Below, piece by piece: positions 10,976 to 19,699 of a stretch of DNA of 64,000 nt (positions are counted from its first letter, which is position 1; each line of letters opens with the position of its first letter). The stretch covers positions 124,001 to 188,000 of the forward strand of contig NZ_JABUXV010000008.1 in assembly GCF_014897705.1 (NCBI RefSeq). Reading direction: 5' to 3'. Under the pieces are notes generated by a model. The model ran no database searches, was not told the origin of the DNA, and was given only the letters and a program-made list of their open reading frames with translations. The stretch comes from Brachybacterium sp. FME24. GTDB lineage: Bacteria; Actinomycetota; Actinomycetes; Actinomycetales; Dermabacteraceae. The translations under genes were made by a program, and so were the position numbers.

Positions 10976-11617
10976 GTGGCGGCTACCGCACCGGTGATGA
11001 GGCTGCGCAGACCGCGATGGAAGGACCCCCGTCTGATCGTCGGCATCGTACTGGTGGTGGCCAGCGTACTGATGGGTGCCCTGGTGGTCTCTCGCCTGGC
11101 CGAGACCACCCCGGTCATGGTCGCGAGAACGCCCATCGTGCCGGGCGACGAGATCGATCCCGCCAATCTCTCCACCGTGGAGATGCGCCTGGGAGATCAG
11201 GACGAGCTCTATGTCGGCACGCTCGGGGCGATCCCCGACGGCGCTGTTGCCACGCGCGCGATCCAGGCCGGCGAGTTGGTGCCGCTGTCCGCCGTCGGGC
11301 AGGCGGAGGATGTCCCGCTGCGACCGGTGGTGATCCCTGTCGATGCGACCGTCGCCGAGTCCGTCGCACCCGGGGCCACCGTAGAGCTCTGGCACACCAG
11401 TCCTGCCGCTGAGGACGGCGGTCAGGGGAATGCTGAACTACTGGTGTCCGACAGCATCGTGCGACGGATCGACGAGGGCAGCTCTCTGGGTATGCGGTCC
11501 ATGGCTGTCGAGGTGCTGGTGCCCCGCGACGACCTCGCCTCCGTCCTGGAGGTTCTCTCCCAGGAGGAGAGACTCGATGTCATCGGTGTCCCCGGAGCGC
11601 ACGGAGTCGCCCCATGA
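10976..11617 (+). CDS. cpaB: SAF-domain protein, CpaB/RcpC-like pilus assembly factor
   Basis: This 213-residue protein has one N-terminal membrane helix (LIVGIVLVVASVLMGALVV) and then an SAF domain (VMVARTPIVPGDEI ... GAVATRAIQAGELVPLSAV), as in CpaB/RcpC of Flp pilus systems, which act at the envelope during pilus assembly. A C-terminal beta-rich part follows. The GTG at 10976 is preceded by AGGGGGGA; the open frame upstream has no coding character. It overlaps the next gene by four bases (ATGA), so the two are coupled. The rest of the tad genes lie 12 kb to the right under a matching promoter element. Confidence 0.8.
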   Translation: MAATAPVMRLRRPRWKDPRLIVGIVLVVASVLMGALVVSRLAETTPVMVARTPIVPGDEIDPANLSTVEMRLGDQDELYVGTLGAIPDGAVATRAIQAGELVPLSAVGQAEDVPLRPVVIPVDATVAESVAPGATVELWHTSPAAEDGGQGNAELLVSDSIVRRIDEGSSLGMRSMAVEVLVPRDDLASVLEVLSQEERLDVIGVPGAHGVAP

Positions 11618-12840
11618 TCGACATCGTCCTGTGCGCCTCCGGCAGCGACGAGGTGCGCATCGTCCACGATCTGGCGCTCGACAGGAGCCGAGCCGCGCGA
11701 GTGGTGCGCCGCTGCGCCGATCTGGCCGAGACCTTGGCGGTGACTGCGGCAGGCATCGGAGACGTCGTGCTCATCGACGTCTCGGTACGTGGCTTGGGTC
11801 GCGACCCCATCGCGGCGATGATGCGCGAGGCTGCCGTGGTCGGATTGCGGTCCGAGGACGCGGCAGAGCAGACTGCACTGGGCCTGCGCCATGTGCTTCC
11901 CTCCACTGCATCGATCGAGGAGATCCTCGCCGCGGTGAACGCCGCAGTCTCCTCGGATGACGAGGACGCGGCCGCCTGGGTGCAGGACCCCGCAGCGTTC
12001 GAGACGGACCATCCCCGTCGCTTCGTCGCGGTCTGGGGCCCGACCGGAGCCCCCGGGCGGTCGACGATCGCTGTCAACCTCGCCGCGGAGGCCGCGCTCG
12101 CCGGTCAGGAGACCATCCTGGTGGACGCTGATACCTACGGTCCGGCACAGAGCCAGATGCTCGGGGTGCTGGACGAGGCTCCGGGCCTGGTCGCCGCCTG
12201 CCGAGCCCATGATCGCGACACCCTCGATGACGATGCCTTGGAGGCACTGCTCCCACACGCCCAGCCGCGGCTGCGACTGCTCAGCGGGATCGGGGTGCCT
12301 GCACGGTGGGCGGAGGTGAGGCGCACCTCCATGGATGGTCTCTGGCAGGCACTTGCGCGGCGTGGTGGCCTGGTCGTCGCTGATGTCGGCCCCGTCCTCG
12401 AAGAGGACGAAGAACTCAGCTACGACACCGCCGCTCCGCAGCGGAACGCCGCCACTATCAGCGCATTGGAGAATGCGGACGCCGTCATCGCCGTGGTCTC
12501 CGCGGATCCCGTCAGCATCACCCGTCTCCTGCGGGACCATTCTCGCCTCGAGGAGCTCGGGGTGAGCGAACTTCACGTGATCATCAATCGGGTCGGAGCG
12601 CCGATCCCCGGCGACCGGGTACGGGACCTGATCTCGTCGCGGATCCCGGCGGCTTCGGTCCACCTGCTGCCGGAGGACCCTGCCTCCTGTCGCACAGCAG
12701 CCTGGGACGGCGCGCTGCTCGCCGAGGCAGCTCCCCGCTCCGCCCTGCGCAAAGAGCTTCGCGAGATCGCGGCATCCGCAGCGCTGCTCGGCCTGGGCGT
12801 CCTCCAGCGTGAACCGGTGGTCGACGCCGCTGACGAATGA
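11614..12840 (+). CDS. tadZ: TadZ/CpaE-like P-loop protein of the Flp pilus system
   Basis: This 408-residue protein has a receiver-like N-terminal half (about residues 1-115) and a ParA/MinD-like half. The place of the deviant Walker A is GPTGAPGRST at 142-151, where both lysines of the usual KGGxGK(T/S) motif are absent; LVDADTYGP follows as the A' region and VVADVGPV as a switch/Walker B. TadZ/CpaE proteins localise the Tad machine at the membrane or pole, and altered Walker A motifs are common in them. Weak or absent ATPase activity is inferred. It is coupled to cpaB by a four-base overlap. Confidence 0.8.
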   Translation: MIDIVLCASGSDEVRIVHDLALDRSRAARVVRRCADLAETLAVTAAGIGDVVLIDVSVRGLGRDPIAAMMREAAVVGLRSEDAAEQTALGLRHVLPSTASIEEILAAVNAAVSSDDEDAAAWVQDPAAFETDHPRRFVAVWGPTGAPGRSTIAVNLAAEAALAGQETILVDADTYGPAQSQMLGVLDEAPGLVAACRAHDRDTLDDDALEALLPHAQPRLRLLSGIGVPARWAEVRRTSMDGLWQALARRGGLVVADVGPVLEEDEELSYDTAAPQRNAATISALENADAVIAVVSADPVSITRLLRDHSRLEELGVSELHVIINRVGAPIPGDRVRDLISSRIPAASVHLLPEDPASCRTAAWDGALLAEAAPRSALRKELREIAASAALLGLGVLQREPVVDAADE

Positions 12841-12866
12841 GGGTTCCTGGGTGAGAAGATGGCGCC

Positions 12867-13313
12867 ATGAGGATCTACCTGCCATTGACTGCTGAGGATC
12901 GAGCGGCCCTCGAGAGCGCCGCTCGGGGACTGGAACTGGCAGCGGAGCGACCTGCGTGGGGCGTGAGCACCGAGGCGAGAGCTGATCGTCCTGGGCAGGA
13001 CGAGGAGGATCTCGAATACGACGCCCTGCAGGACGCCGCGCACATTGCCTTCAGCCTTGGCGGCGGAGACTCGCGCGCACTCGTGATCGCTGCTGATGCT
13101 CCCGACGAAGCGCTTGCGGGTGCGCAGGAGAACGGCGGGGCTTTCGGCGTCGTCACTCGCCGGGCCACCCAGGCACGCATCGCCAGCTTCCACGTGAGCG
13201 AGCTGGATGCCGTGGCCGCAGACCAGGACGATACCGATCCTGCTCTACTGTGGTTCGATGCCTCTGAGGGCGCTGACGCCTTGGCCTATCTCGACGGCGC
13301 CGGTCAGGACTGA
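12867..13313 (+). CDS. Small conserved actinobacterial protein (DUF6912-like)
   Basis: This 148-residue acidic protein starts with MRIYLPLT and has a central EDLEYDALQDAA segment, a pattern I associate with a small actinobacterial family (DUF6912). No catalytic motif, signal peptide or membrane segment is visible, and the function is unknown. A GAAGAT hexamer lies six bases before the ATG, which would give a leaderless message. It follows tadZ by 26 bases but has its own probable promoter, so membership of the pilus operon is uncertain. Confidence 0.65.
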   Translation: MRIYLPLTAEDRAALESAARGLELAAERPAWGVSTEARADRPGQDEEDLEYDALQDAAHIAFSLGGGDSRALVIAADAPDEALAGAQENGGAFGVVTRRATQARIASFHVSELDAVAADQDDTDPALLWFDASEGADALAYLDGAGQD

Positions 13314-13749
13314 CCACCCGGGCACGTCCACGCTCGGACGAACCTGCTCCCTCCTCGGCGCCCGCAGCGAACACGCAGCTTCCTCTGCGCCCGCGGCCGG
13401 CTCGGCCGCCGCGGCTGATTCGGACACCCCGGCGCCGGAGGACGAGGACCCGTTGCGACCTTCGGCACGGGATGAGGCTTGCAAGACCGCTCTAAGGTCA
13501 CAAGAGAAGCAACGAGCCACTGGAGAGCACCGCGTCATGCCCCCCGCTGCGTCGCGACGCGAGCCAAGTCATCATGCTGATCCGCACTCCCGCTGACACT
13601 CCCCGCGCCCCTGCCGACGGCGCCGCAGCCCTTGACGACATGCATGGACGGTCGTGCACGCCCCACTTCCGTTCGCGGAAGTCGGACGCACACGACCGTC
13701 AGGTCACAGAGGCAGAGGCAGAGAATGCAGCCGGGGCCGGGGCCGACGC
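13314..13749. other. 436-bp intergenic region with a long stem-loop
   Basis: No convincing gene is present: the open frames here are low-complexity Ala/Arg/Pro shadows without start signals. The region contains the stem-loop at 13647-13700 described separately, and two short AAGNGGTC-free GC-rich stretches of no clear meaning. Confidence 0.5.
13647..13700. ncRNA. 54-nt nested stem-loop of unknown role
   Basis: GACGGTCGTG at 13647-13656 pairs perfectly with CACGACCGTC at 13691-13700. Inside it, ACTTCCG (13665-13671) pairs with CGGAAGT (13676-13682) across a UUCG tetraloop. No U-run follows on either strand. It lies between the 3' ends of two convergent genes, so it could be a terminator, but the nested, tetraloop-capped form also fits a REP-like palindrome or a structured RNA. 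The ncRNA label is provisional. Confidence 0.35.
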
Positions 13750-14256
13750 TCAGTCGCTCGTGCGTGCCCCATAGGTCGCGGCGGACTTCTCCTCGGCACG
13801 AAGCACCTTGGAGACGTAGGGGACGGCCGCTTTCTCGAGTCGGGAACCGAGCAGCGGAACCTTCGCGACCAGATCGCCGCTGATCTGGACGCTGCTGGTC
13901 ATCTCGCCGGCCGGGGTCAAACGCAATGTCCCTGTCATTCCTGCCGGGGTGCCCGCCACCTCGAGCTTCATGGTGCCGGTGCGGCTTCCGTCGGGCGCCG
14001 GGGCGGACCATGCCTGCTCCTCGCGGATCGTCACGGACGACCCCACGAACGGACGCACGATGTCCGGAACCCGATCCGTCGGCATCGCCAGCTCGGTGCG
14101 TACGGTGAAGGCCCCGACCGGATCGCCCTCCACCGTGGATTCGGCGCGGTCGGCGCTCAGCGTCTCCTTGCGGATCGCGGTGTACTCCTGGTCGGCGTAC
14201 ATGGCAGCGGCGGCACGGGCCGACAGCGGCAGGTTCAAAGTCTCGCGAAGTTTCAT
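13750..14256 (-). CDS. DUF2505 domain protein
   Basis: This 168-residue protein matches DUF2505, a START/SRPBCC-like small-barrel family common in actinobacteria, with the layout of an N-terminal strand-helix (LRETLNLPLSARAAAAMYAD), central antiparallel strands and a long C-terminal helix. Members may bind hydrophobic ligands; no function is established. The ATG at 14256 sits six bases after GGGGAGG, while the in-frame ATG at 14262 would touch that site, so the shorter form is preferred. Confidence 0.8.
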   Translation of the reverse strand: MKLRETLNLPLSARAAAAMYADQEYTAIRKETLSADRAESTVEGDPVGAFTVRTELAMPTDRVPDIVRPFVGSSVTIREEQAWSAPAPDGSRTGTMKLEVAGTPAGMTGTLRLTPAGEMTSSVQISGDLVAKVPLLGSRLEKAAVPYVSKVLRAEEKSAATYGARTSD

Positions 14257-14351
14257 CCTCATCCTCCCCGGGGGATTGGTCGCCCTCAGCCTAAGGCAGA
14301 GGGCAGGGCGGTCTTGTCGAGCGCCCAGGGATCGCGCACTATCCTGATCCC

Positions 14352-15842
14352 ATGCCGAGCCTGTCCAAGTTCCTCGCCGACAACCGCGGACTCTCCGAAA
14401 GGGAAGCCGACTGGTTGCAGCACCTCGTCGGAGACTGGAATCTGGTTTCCGACCTGCTTCGTTCCGATCTCGTGCTCTGGATCCAGAGTGACGAGGGCCC
14501 GCAGGCGGTTGCCCATTGCCGTCCCGCGACGGGTTCCACCGTGTATTACGAGGATCCCGTCGGGATCATCCTGGCAGGTGACGCCGACTCCGAGGTCGCC
14601 TCCCTGCTCGGCGGTACCGAACCGACCCGAGAGCCCACGCCCATCGAGCGCGAGGGTCGGGATGCCACCGGACGGCTGATGCCGGTGCGCAAGGAGGGGC
14701 GCACCCTGGCCGTCCTCGCTGCGGAGCGCCCCGTCAGCGAAGGCGTGCGCTCGACCAACGAGATCCGCCAGCAGCAGCTCGGACTCCGCCTGCTGCGGAT
14801 GCTCGAGGGTGGCGCGTTCCCCATCGAGGGTGCCCCCATTCCTCCTCGGCGCGGCGCCCCCCGCGTGGGTGACGGCGTCGTCCAGCTCGACGGCAACGGC
14901 GTCGTCCAGTGGACGTCCCCCAACGCCCTGTCTGCCTTCCACCGCTTCGGCATCGAGGGTGACATGGAGGGCATCACGCTGGCAGAGCTCTCCACCGACG
15001 TGCTGCAGTCGCGCTCGCCCGTCGACGAATCCTTGCCGCTGGTGCTCATGGGGCGGGCCGCCTGGCGTTCGGATATGCAGGCGCGAGGCGGAACGCTGTC
15101 CCTGCGCGCGGTCCCGCTGACGGAGCGCGGTGAGCGTACCGGAGCCGTGATCCTGGTGCGCGACGTGACCGAGTTGCGTCGTCGAGAACGTGAGCTGATC
15201 ACGAAGGACGCGACCATCCGCGAGGTCCACCATCGGGTGAAGAACAATCTGCAGACGGTCGCCGCACTGCTGCGGATGCAGTCACGGCGCATGAAGTCCG
15301 ACGAAGCGCGTGAAGCTCTGAGCGAGGCCATGCGGCGCGTGTCCACCATCGCCCTGGTCCATGAGTCCCTGCTGCAGGGCTCTGAAGAAGCGGTCCACTT
15401 CGATGGGGTGATCGACCGCTGCCTGCGGCTCGCCGTCGACGCCGCCAGTGCCACCGTGCACCGGGCCGGTGCGCCGCGGCTCACCGAGACTCAGGTGGAG
15501 GTGCGCACCGAGAAGCTGGGGCGGGTCGGGTCGATCCGTGCAGAGGAGGCGACCCCGCTCGCCCTGGTGGTCACTGAGCTGGCCACGAACGCGGTCGAGC
15601 ACGGGCTCTCGGAGACCGGCGGCACGCTTACGGTGCGCAGTGAGCGCACGGGCTCGCATCTGGTCATCAACATCGAGGACGACGGCGACGGCATGGGTTC
15701 GGCCAAGCCCACGGGCCTGGGGACGAACATCGCGCTCACCCTCGTGCAGGGTCAGCTCGGCGGGACGCTGACCTGGCAGGATCGACCTGGAGGCGGAACA
15801 CGGGCCGTGGTCGATGTGTACCTGGACCCGCTGGCGGTCTGA
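14352..15842 (+). CDS. pdtaS: Sensor histidine kinase PdtaS
   Basis: This 496-residue soluble kinase has a GAF-like N-terminal domain (about 1-150), a PAS domain (about 175-285) and a HisKA_2/HWE-type kinase core with the H-box EVHHRVKNNLQT at about 291-302. The ATPase domain follows, with the N-box LVVTELATNAVEHGL and a late GTNIAL-type G-box. In mycobacteria PdtaS phosphorylates PdtaR, an ANTAR RNA-binding antiterminator; no pdtaR is in this window. The next gene is whiB1, as in Mycobacterium tuberculosis (Rv3220c-Rv3219). The -10 hexamer TATCCT ends six bases before the ATG, so the mRNA should be leaderless. Confidence 0.93.
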   Translation: MPSLSKFLADNRGLSEREADWLQHLVGDWNLVSDLLRSDLVLWIQSDEGPQAVAHCRPATGSTVYYEDPVGIILAGDADSEVASLLGGTEPTREPTPIEREGRDATGRLMPVRKEGRTLAVLAAERPVSEGVRSTNEIRQQQLGLRLLRMLEGGAFPIEGAPIPPRRGAPRVGDGVVQLDGNGVVQWTSPNALSAFHRFGIEGDMEGITLAELSTDVLQSRSPVDESLPLVLMGRAAWRSDMQARGGTLSLRAVPLTERGERTGAVILVRDVTELRRRERELITKDATIREVHHRVKNNLQTVAALLRMQSRRMKSDEAREALSEAMRRVSTIALVHESLLQGSEEAVHFDGVIDRCLRLAVDAASATVHRAGAPRLTETQVEVRTEKLGRVGSIRAEEATPLALVVTELATNAVEHGLSETGGTLTVRSERTGSHLVINIEDDGDGMGSAKPTGLGTNIALTLVQGQLGGTLTWQDRPGGGTRAVVDVYLDPLAV

Positions 15843-15891
15843 ACGGCGACGCCCGAGAGGGGCAGTCACCGCGCAGGACGCCATACGGCGA

Positions 15892-15929
15892 CCTGCGGCG
15901 TCTGGGCCAGATGGACCGGACGCCGCAGG
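15892..15929. terminator. Bidirectional terminator between pdtaS and whiB1
   Basis: An 11-bp perfect inverted repeat (CCTGCGGCGTC / GACGCCGCAGG) with a 16-nt loop lies between the two convergent stop codons. Confidence 0.7.
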
Positions 15930-15939
15930 ACGGAAGGGT

Positions 15940-16188
15940 TCAGCTGGCGCGGCGGGCGCGCGCGTTGCGACGCTTGAGAGAGCGGCGCTCATCCTCGGAC
16001 AGGCCGCCCCAGACTCCGGAGTCCTGACCGGTCTCGAGGGCAAACTTCAGACAGGCGGTCATCACGTCGCACCGCTGACAGATCGACTTCGCCTCCTGGA
16101 TCTGCGTGATCGCCGGTCCGGTGTTCCCGATCGGGAAGAACAGCTCGGGATCATGGTTGAGGCACTCGGCACGGTGGCGCCAGTCCAT
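15940..16188 (-). CDS. whiB1: WhiB1 iron-sulfur transcription regulator
   Basis: This 82-residue protein has the four cluster ligands at Cys9, Cys37, Cys40 and Cys46, the same positions as mycobacterial WhiB1. It also has the turn GVWGG and the basic C-terminal KRRNARARR that contacts DNA. WhiB1 holds a nitric-oxide-sensitive [4Fe-4S] cluster and binds the sigma factor SigA region 4. The start at MDWRH follows GAAAGAGAG and matches the family start; an upstream ATG adding nine residues is not used. Convergence with pdtaS matches other actinobacteria. Confidence 0.96.
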   Translation of the reverse strand: MDWRHRAECLNHDPELFFPIGNTGPAITQIQEAKSICQRCDVMTACLKFALETGQDSGVWGGLSEDERRSLKRRNARARRAS

Positions 16189-16348
16189 CGTCACTCTCTC
16201 TTTCCAGAACGCCACGCCTCACCCCGTGGGGCGCGACGCGGCGAGGGTCGCTCCGGGTGGGGCGTTCTCGGGTCTTCGGTTCGTCGACGCGGATCCGGGT
16301 GCGGCAGGAACTGCTGCAGATCGCGGCGTCGCGGACGAGCCGACCTCC

Positions 16349-16377
16349 ATTCTCTGGGCCGTTCGCGGCCTCGACAA
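16349..16377 (-). promoter_or_regulatory. Possible whiB1 promoter
   Basis: On the minus strand TTGTCG (16377-16372) and GAGAAT (16354-16349) are separated by 17 nt. This would give a leader of about 150 nt before whiB1. The rest of the 348-bp region 16189-16536 shows no gene; the other end holds the promoter of the membrane-protein gene. Confidence 0.35.
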
Positions 16378-16536
16378 GGGCCTACGTGCGCGACCTGGGT
16401 GGCACTTCCCACACGGCCGGGCCGGGGCCGGGCGGACGCGTGATGCCGGGCACTCAGGCGTTGCGAAAGTGCTCGCGGAGTGCTTTAACGCGCCCCTGGG
16501 CGAGGAGGGGGGCTCCCTCCCGGATACAGTTCCTCC

Positions 16537-16986
16537 ATGCCCACCGATGCCCATCCCACCGGATCCCGTGCCTCCCGCAGCGCCCCCGCAGAGCCCGCAG
16601 ATGGCGAGGATCCCAGCCCTCGGATCCGTCCGACCGCTGCCGTACTGCTCGGCGTCGAAGCCCTGATGCTGGCCGCCGCTGCCACCTACTGCTTCGTGAT
16701 GGTCTCGGCCGGTGACCTCCATGCCCGGCTCGGTACCGGGCTCGGAATCTTCCTCGTGGTGTTCGCGATCGCCGCTGCGATCGCCGCACGATCGATCCTC
16801 GCCAAGGGGCGGTTCGGCCTCGGCTACGGCATCACCTGGCAGATGTTCCAGGCTCTGGTGGGCACCAGCATGCTGCGCGGCGCCCTGTACTGGCAGGGAG
16901 CGCTCGCCCTCGGGCTCGCGATCATCCTGTTCGTGCTGCTGCTCCGGTTGGTCCGCTCCACGCCGCTGCCGAACCGCGGGAGCTGA
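16537..16986 (+). CDS. Small integral membrane protein, four helices
   Basis: This 149-residue protein has a Pro/Ser-rich cytoplasmic N-terminus and four predicted membrane helices (about residues 34-57, 65-86, 95-113 and 118-140). No catalytic residues are seen, and the function is unknown. A similar membrane protein gene lies near whiB1 in mycobacteria (Rv3217c), so this may be its counterpart. The -10 hexamer TACAGT ends six bases before the ATG, which gives a leaderless message. Confidence 0.75.
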   Translation: MPTDAHPTGSRASRSAPAEPADGEDPSPRIRPTAAVLLGVEALMLAAAATYCFVMVSAGDLHARLGTGLGIFLVVFAIAAAIAARSILAKGRFGLGYGITWQMFQALVGTSMLRGALYWQGALALGLAIILFVLLLRLVRSTPLPNRGS

Positions 16987-17099
16987 GCACTCGCCCTCCT
17001 TCTGCTTCGTCCGTCCCTCTTCCGCGCCGGGACCTGCGTCCGCCAGTCGGATCTGCGCGCTGGGGGCCGAGAGCAGCGGCGACAACGGGAGCAACGACG

Positions 17100-17137
17100 A
17101 CGGGCCCTGCACCGGAGCGATCCGGTGCAGGGCCCGT
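17100..17137. terminator. Strong bidirectional terminator, 17-bp stem
   Basis: ACGGGCCCTGCACCGGA and its exact complement form a 17-bp stem with a GCGA tetraloop. It lies between the convergent genes that end at 16986 and 17186. This is the longest perfect stem in the window. Confidence 0.85.
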
Positions 17138-17185
17138 TCAGGAGAGCGCACACTCAGCTTCTGAGCTGCTCAGTGCCCCTGCCGG

Positions 17186-19699
17186 TCATTCAGCGGCAGC
17201 GAGCGCGGCGGCCGGCGCCGTGCGAGCTGCGGCGCGACCCGGCAGGACCGAGGCCACTGCGCCGGCGAGGATCGCGAGCCCCAGCACCAGAGCGACCTGG
17301 CCCCAAGGGATCGTGATCGAGACCGGATACTCCGACCCCAGCAGGGCATTGATGCCGAGCATCCCGTAGACACTGCCGATCACGATGCCAAGCGCCGCCC
17401 CCACCAGAGCGAGCAGCACGCCCTCCCAGGCGAGCATCGCCCGCATCTGGCGCCTGGTGGTGCCCAGCGCTCGCAACAGCGCGTTCTCCCCGGTGCGCTC
17501 GATGACCCCGAGGCTCAGGGTGTTGGCCACGCCGACCAGGGCGACCAGCACTGCGACCGCCAGCAGTGCGAGGGTGATGCCCAGCAGGATCGTGAGGATC
17601 TGCGCGTACGCCTCCCGTTCGGCGCCTCCGAAATCGGCCGACGTATCCACGTAGCCGTCACCGGACGTCACCTCGTCGACGGCGCTGACGAGGGAGAGGG
17701 CGTCCACGTCGGCGCGTTCCGCAGTACCAGGATCAGCGAAGTCAGCAACCACGACCGGAGTGGCGCGGTCTCCGAGCAGTTGCTCGAGGGTCGCCGGGGT
17801 CACCAGGGACATCTGCAGGTTCGCATCGACCTGGACACGCAGCTCGTGCGCAGCCCCGTCGGCGCCCTCGATCTCCAGCACCTGGCCGTCGGTGACCCCG
17901 AACCGCTCGGAACGCTCCTGACCCAGCAGGACGACCCCATCGACGAGATCGTCGGCCATCTCCGGACGGTGCGAGGTCTCCCGCACTGCCTCGGGCGACA
18001 TGCCGAACAAGGTCATCGGCTCGGCGACGCCCACCGGCACGTCTCCGCGGGCGGCTGCGTAGGTCGAGTCCATTCCCGTGATCGCCGCGATCTGCTCCAC
18101 GGCATCCTGTGGCATCTCCTCGCCGGAGACGACCAGGTCGATCGGGCGCCGGGAATCGAGCTCGGAGGTGAGAGTGGCCTCCGCGGTGCGGGCACCGACA
18201 GCCATCATCGTCATCAGCGTCGTCCCGATCAGCAGCGCGGCGATCGTCGCGGCGCTGCGCCGGGGGTTGCGGGCCACATTGGCGCTCGCGACCCGCGCAG
18301 GCAGTCCGCCGATCCGGCCCATGACCCGGCCGACGAGCGCCGACAGCGGGCGGGTGACGATGACCAGCGACAGCAGGACACCGGTGAAGCTGACCACGCC
18401 GCCCACCATCGCGAGCAGGATCCCGATCGTGGCGCTCCCGCTCAGAGCCAGCGCCGTGCCCCCGGCCATCACCACGATGCCCAGGACGATGGCCACCAGC
18501 CCCAGGATTCCCTGCACCCCGAGACCCCGGCGCTGCGACGGCGGAACCGGACGCAGCGCCTGCAACGGTGCCACCTTCGTGGCCGAACGCATCGGAGCCA
18601 GGCTCGCGGCCAGGGTGATCGCGACGCCCGCGACGATCGGCAGCAGTACGGACAAGGGACTGAACGGCACGAGCATGAGGCTCTCCAGCCAGCCCATCGC
18701 GTCGGCTGCGGCGAGCGCAGCCTGCACCACCAGATGACCGCCGATCATGCCGACGACGGCGCCGATCACCCCGACGGCGAGAGATTCCCGCAGCACGACG
18801 CCGCGCACCTGTGCACGCGTCGCTCCGAGCGTACGCAGCAGCGCCAGGCTGCGGGTGCGCTGGGCGATGGTCACGGCGAAGGTGTTCGCGATGACCACCG
18901 CACTGGTGAACAGGGCGATGACCACGAACACGGCGAGCATCATGCCGAGCGCCGCGAAATCGGACATGACACTCCCGGCGGCTTCTTCCTCCGCCTCCTC
19001 GACGGTGCGCACCGTGAGGTCGTCGGAGCCTGCGCTCGCCGCGACCTCTGCAGGGTCGGCGCCCTCGGGCACGGAGGCCAGCCAGGTCTCGGTGACGGTG
19101 CCGACGGTCGGCCCGAGCAGGAGTTCGGCATTCGCCTCGGACACCAGGATCCGTGAGTTCCCGCCGAAGACGGCGCCCTCGGCGGCGGGGGCGATACCGA
19201 CGACCGTGAAGGGCACCTCCTGGCCGGTCATGGAAGACTCCGCCGGCAGGGTGACCTCATCGCCGATGCCGACGCCGAGGGCATCGGCGGCGCCGGCATC
19301 CAGCACGATCTCGGTCTCCGAGGCCGCTGGCACGCCTTCGTCCAGGTAGTTCTGGCCGGCGTCACCCGGGGGCAGCATGGCCGCGGTGAGGAACACGCTG
19401 TCCGCCTGCGCCGACGAGAGCCCGAGGTAGGAGTTCAACTGGGGCCAGACGGTATCGGCACCCTCGACCTGCGGAGTGTCGACCGGCTCCTCGGAGGACC
19501 AGTCCTCGTCGCTCAAGGTCCGCGAGATCTCGAGATCCGCGCCGTCGTACATCTGCGAGGCCTGTGAGCGCAGGGACGCCTGCATGAGGTTCCCGGCCAG
19601 CACCATCACGGCGACGAAGGCGCAGGACAGGGCAATGGTGACGACGGCAGCGAGGTGCCGTCGCAGGGGGGTCAGCTTCACGGGGGCACGGCGGGCCAT
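17186..19699 (-). CDS. ABC exporter permease with two FtsX/MacB domains
   Basis: This 837-residue membrane protein starts with one helix (LAAVVTIALSCAFVAVMVLAG), has a large MacB-like extracellular domain and two FtsX domains of three to four helices each (about 255-400 and 720-830), with the usual LALLRTLGATRAQVR and ENALLRALGTTRRQMR segments. Such permeases pair with a LolD/MacB-type ATPase and export peptides, lipids or antibiotics, or act as mechanotransmitters. The ATPase gene precedes it and the two overlap by one base. With the two-component pair upstream this looks like an envelope-stress or peptide-resistance exporter; the substrate is unknown. Confidence 0.9.
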   Translation of the reverse strand: MARRAPVKLTPLRRHLAAVVTIALSCAFVAVMVLAGNLMQASLRSQASQMYDGADLEISRTLSDEDWSSEEPVDTPQVEGADTVWPQLNSYLGLSSAQADSVFLTAAMLPPGDAGQNYLDEGVPAASETEIVLDAGAADALGVGIGDEVTLPAESSMTGQEVPFTVVGIAPAAEGAVFGGNSRILVSEANAELLLGPTVGTVTETWLASVPEGADPAEVAASAGSDDLTVRTVEEAEEEAAGSVMSDFAALGMMLAVFVVIALFTSAVVIANTFAVTIAQRTRSLALLRTLGATRAQVRGVVLRESLAVGVIGAVVGMIGGHLVVQAALAAADAMGWLESLMLVPFSPLSVLLPIVAGVAITLAASLAPMRSATKVAPLQALRPVPPSQRRGLGVQGILGLVAIVLGIVVMAGGTALALSGSATIGILLAMVGGVVSFTGVLLSLVIVTRPLSALVGRVMGRIGGLPARVASANVARNPRRSAATIAALLIGTTLMTMMAVGARTAEATLTSELDSRRPIDLVVSGEEMPQDAVEQIAAITGMDSTYAAARGDVPVGVAEPMTLFGMSPEAVRETSHRPEMADDLVDGVVLLGQERSERFGVTDGQVLEIEGADGAAHELRVQVDANLQMSLVTPATLEQLLGDRATPVVVADFADPGTAERADVDALSLVSAVDEVTSGDGYVDTSADFGGAEREAYAQILTILLGITLALLAVAVLVALVGVANTLSLGVIERTGENALLRALGTTRRQMRAMLAWEGVLLALVGAALGIVIGSVYGMLGINALLGSEYPVSITIPWGQVALVLGLAILAGAVASVLPGRAAARTAPAAALAAAE

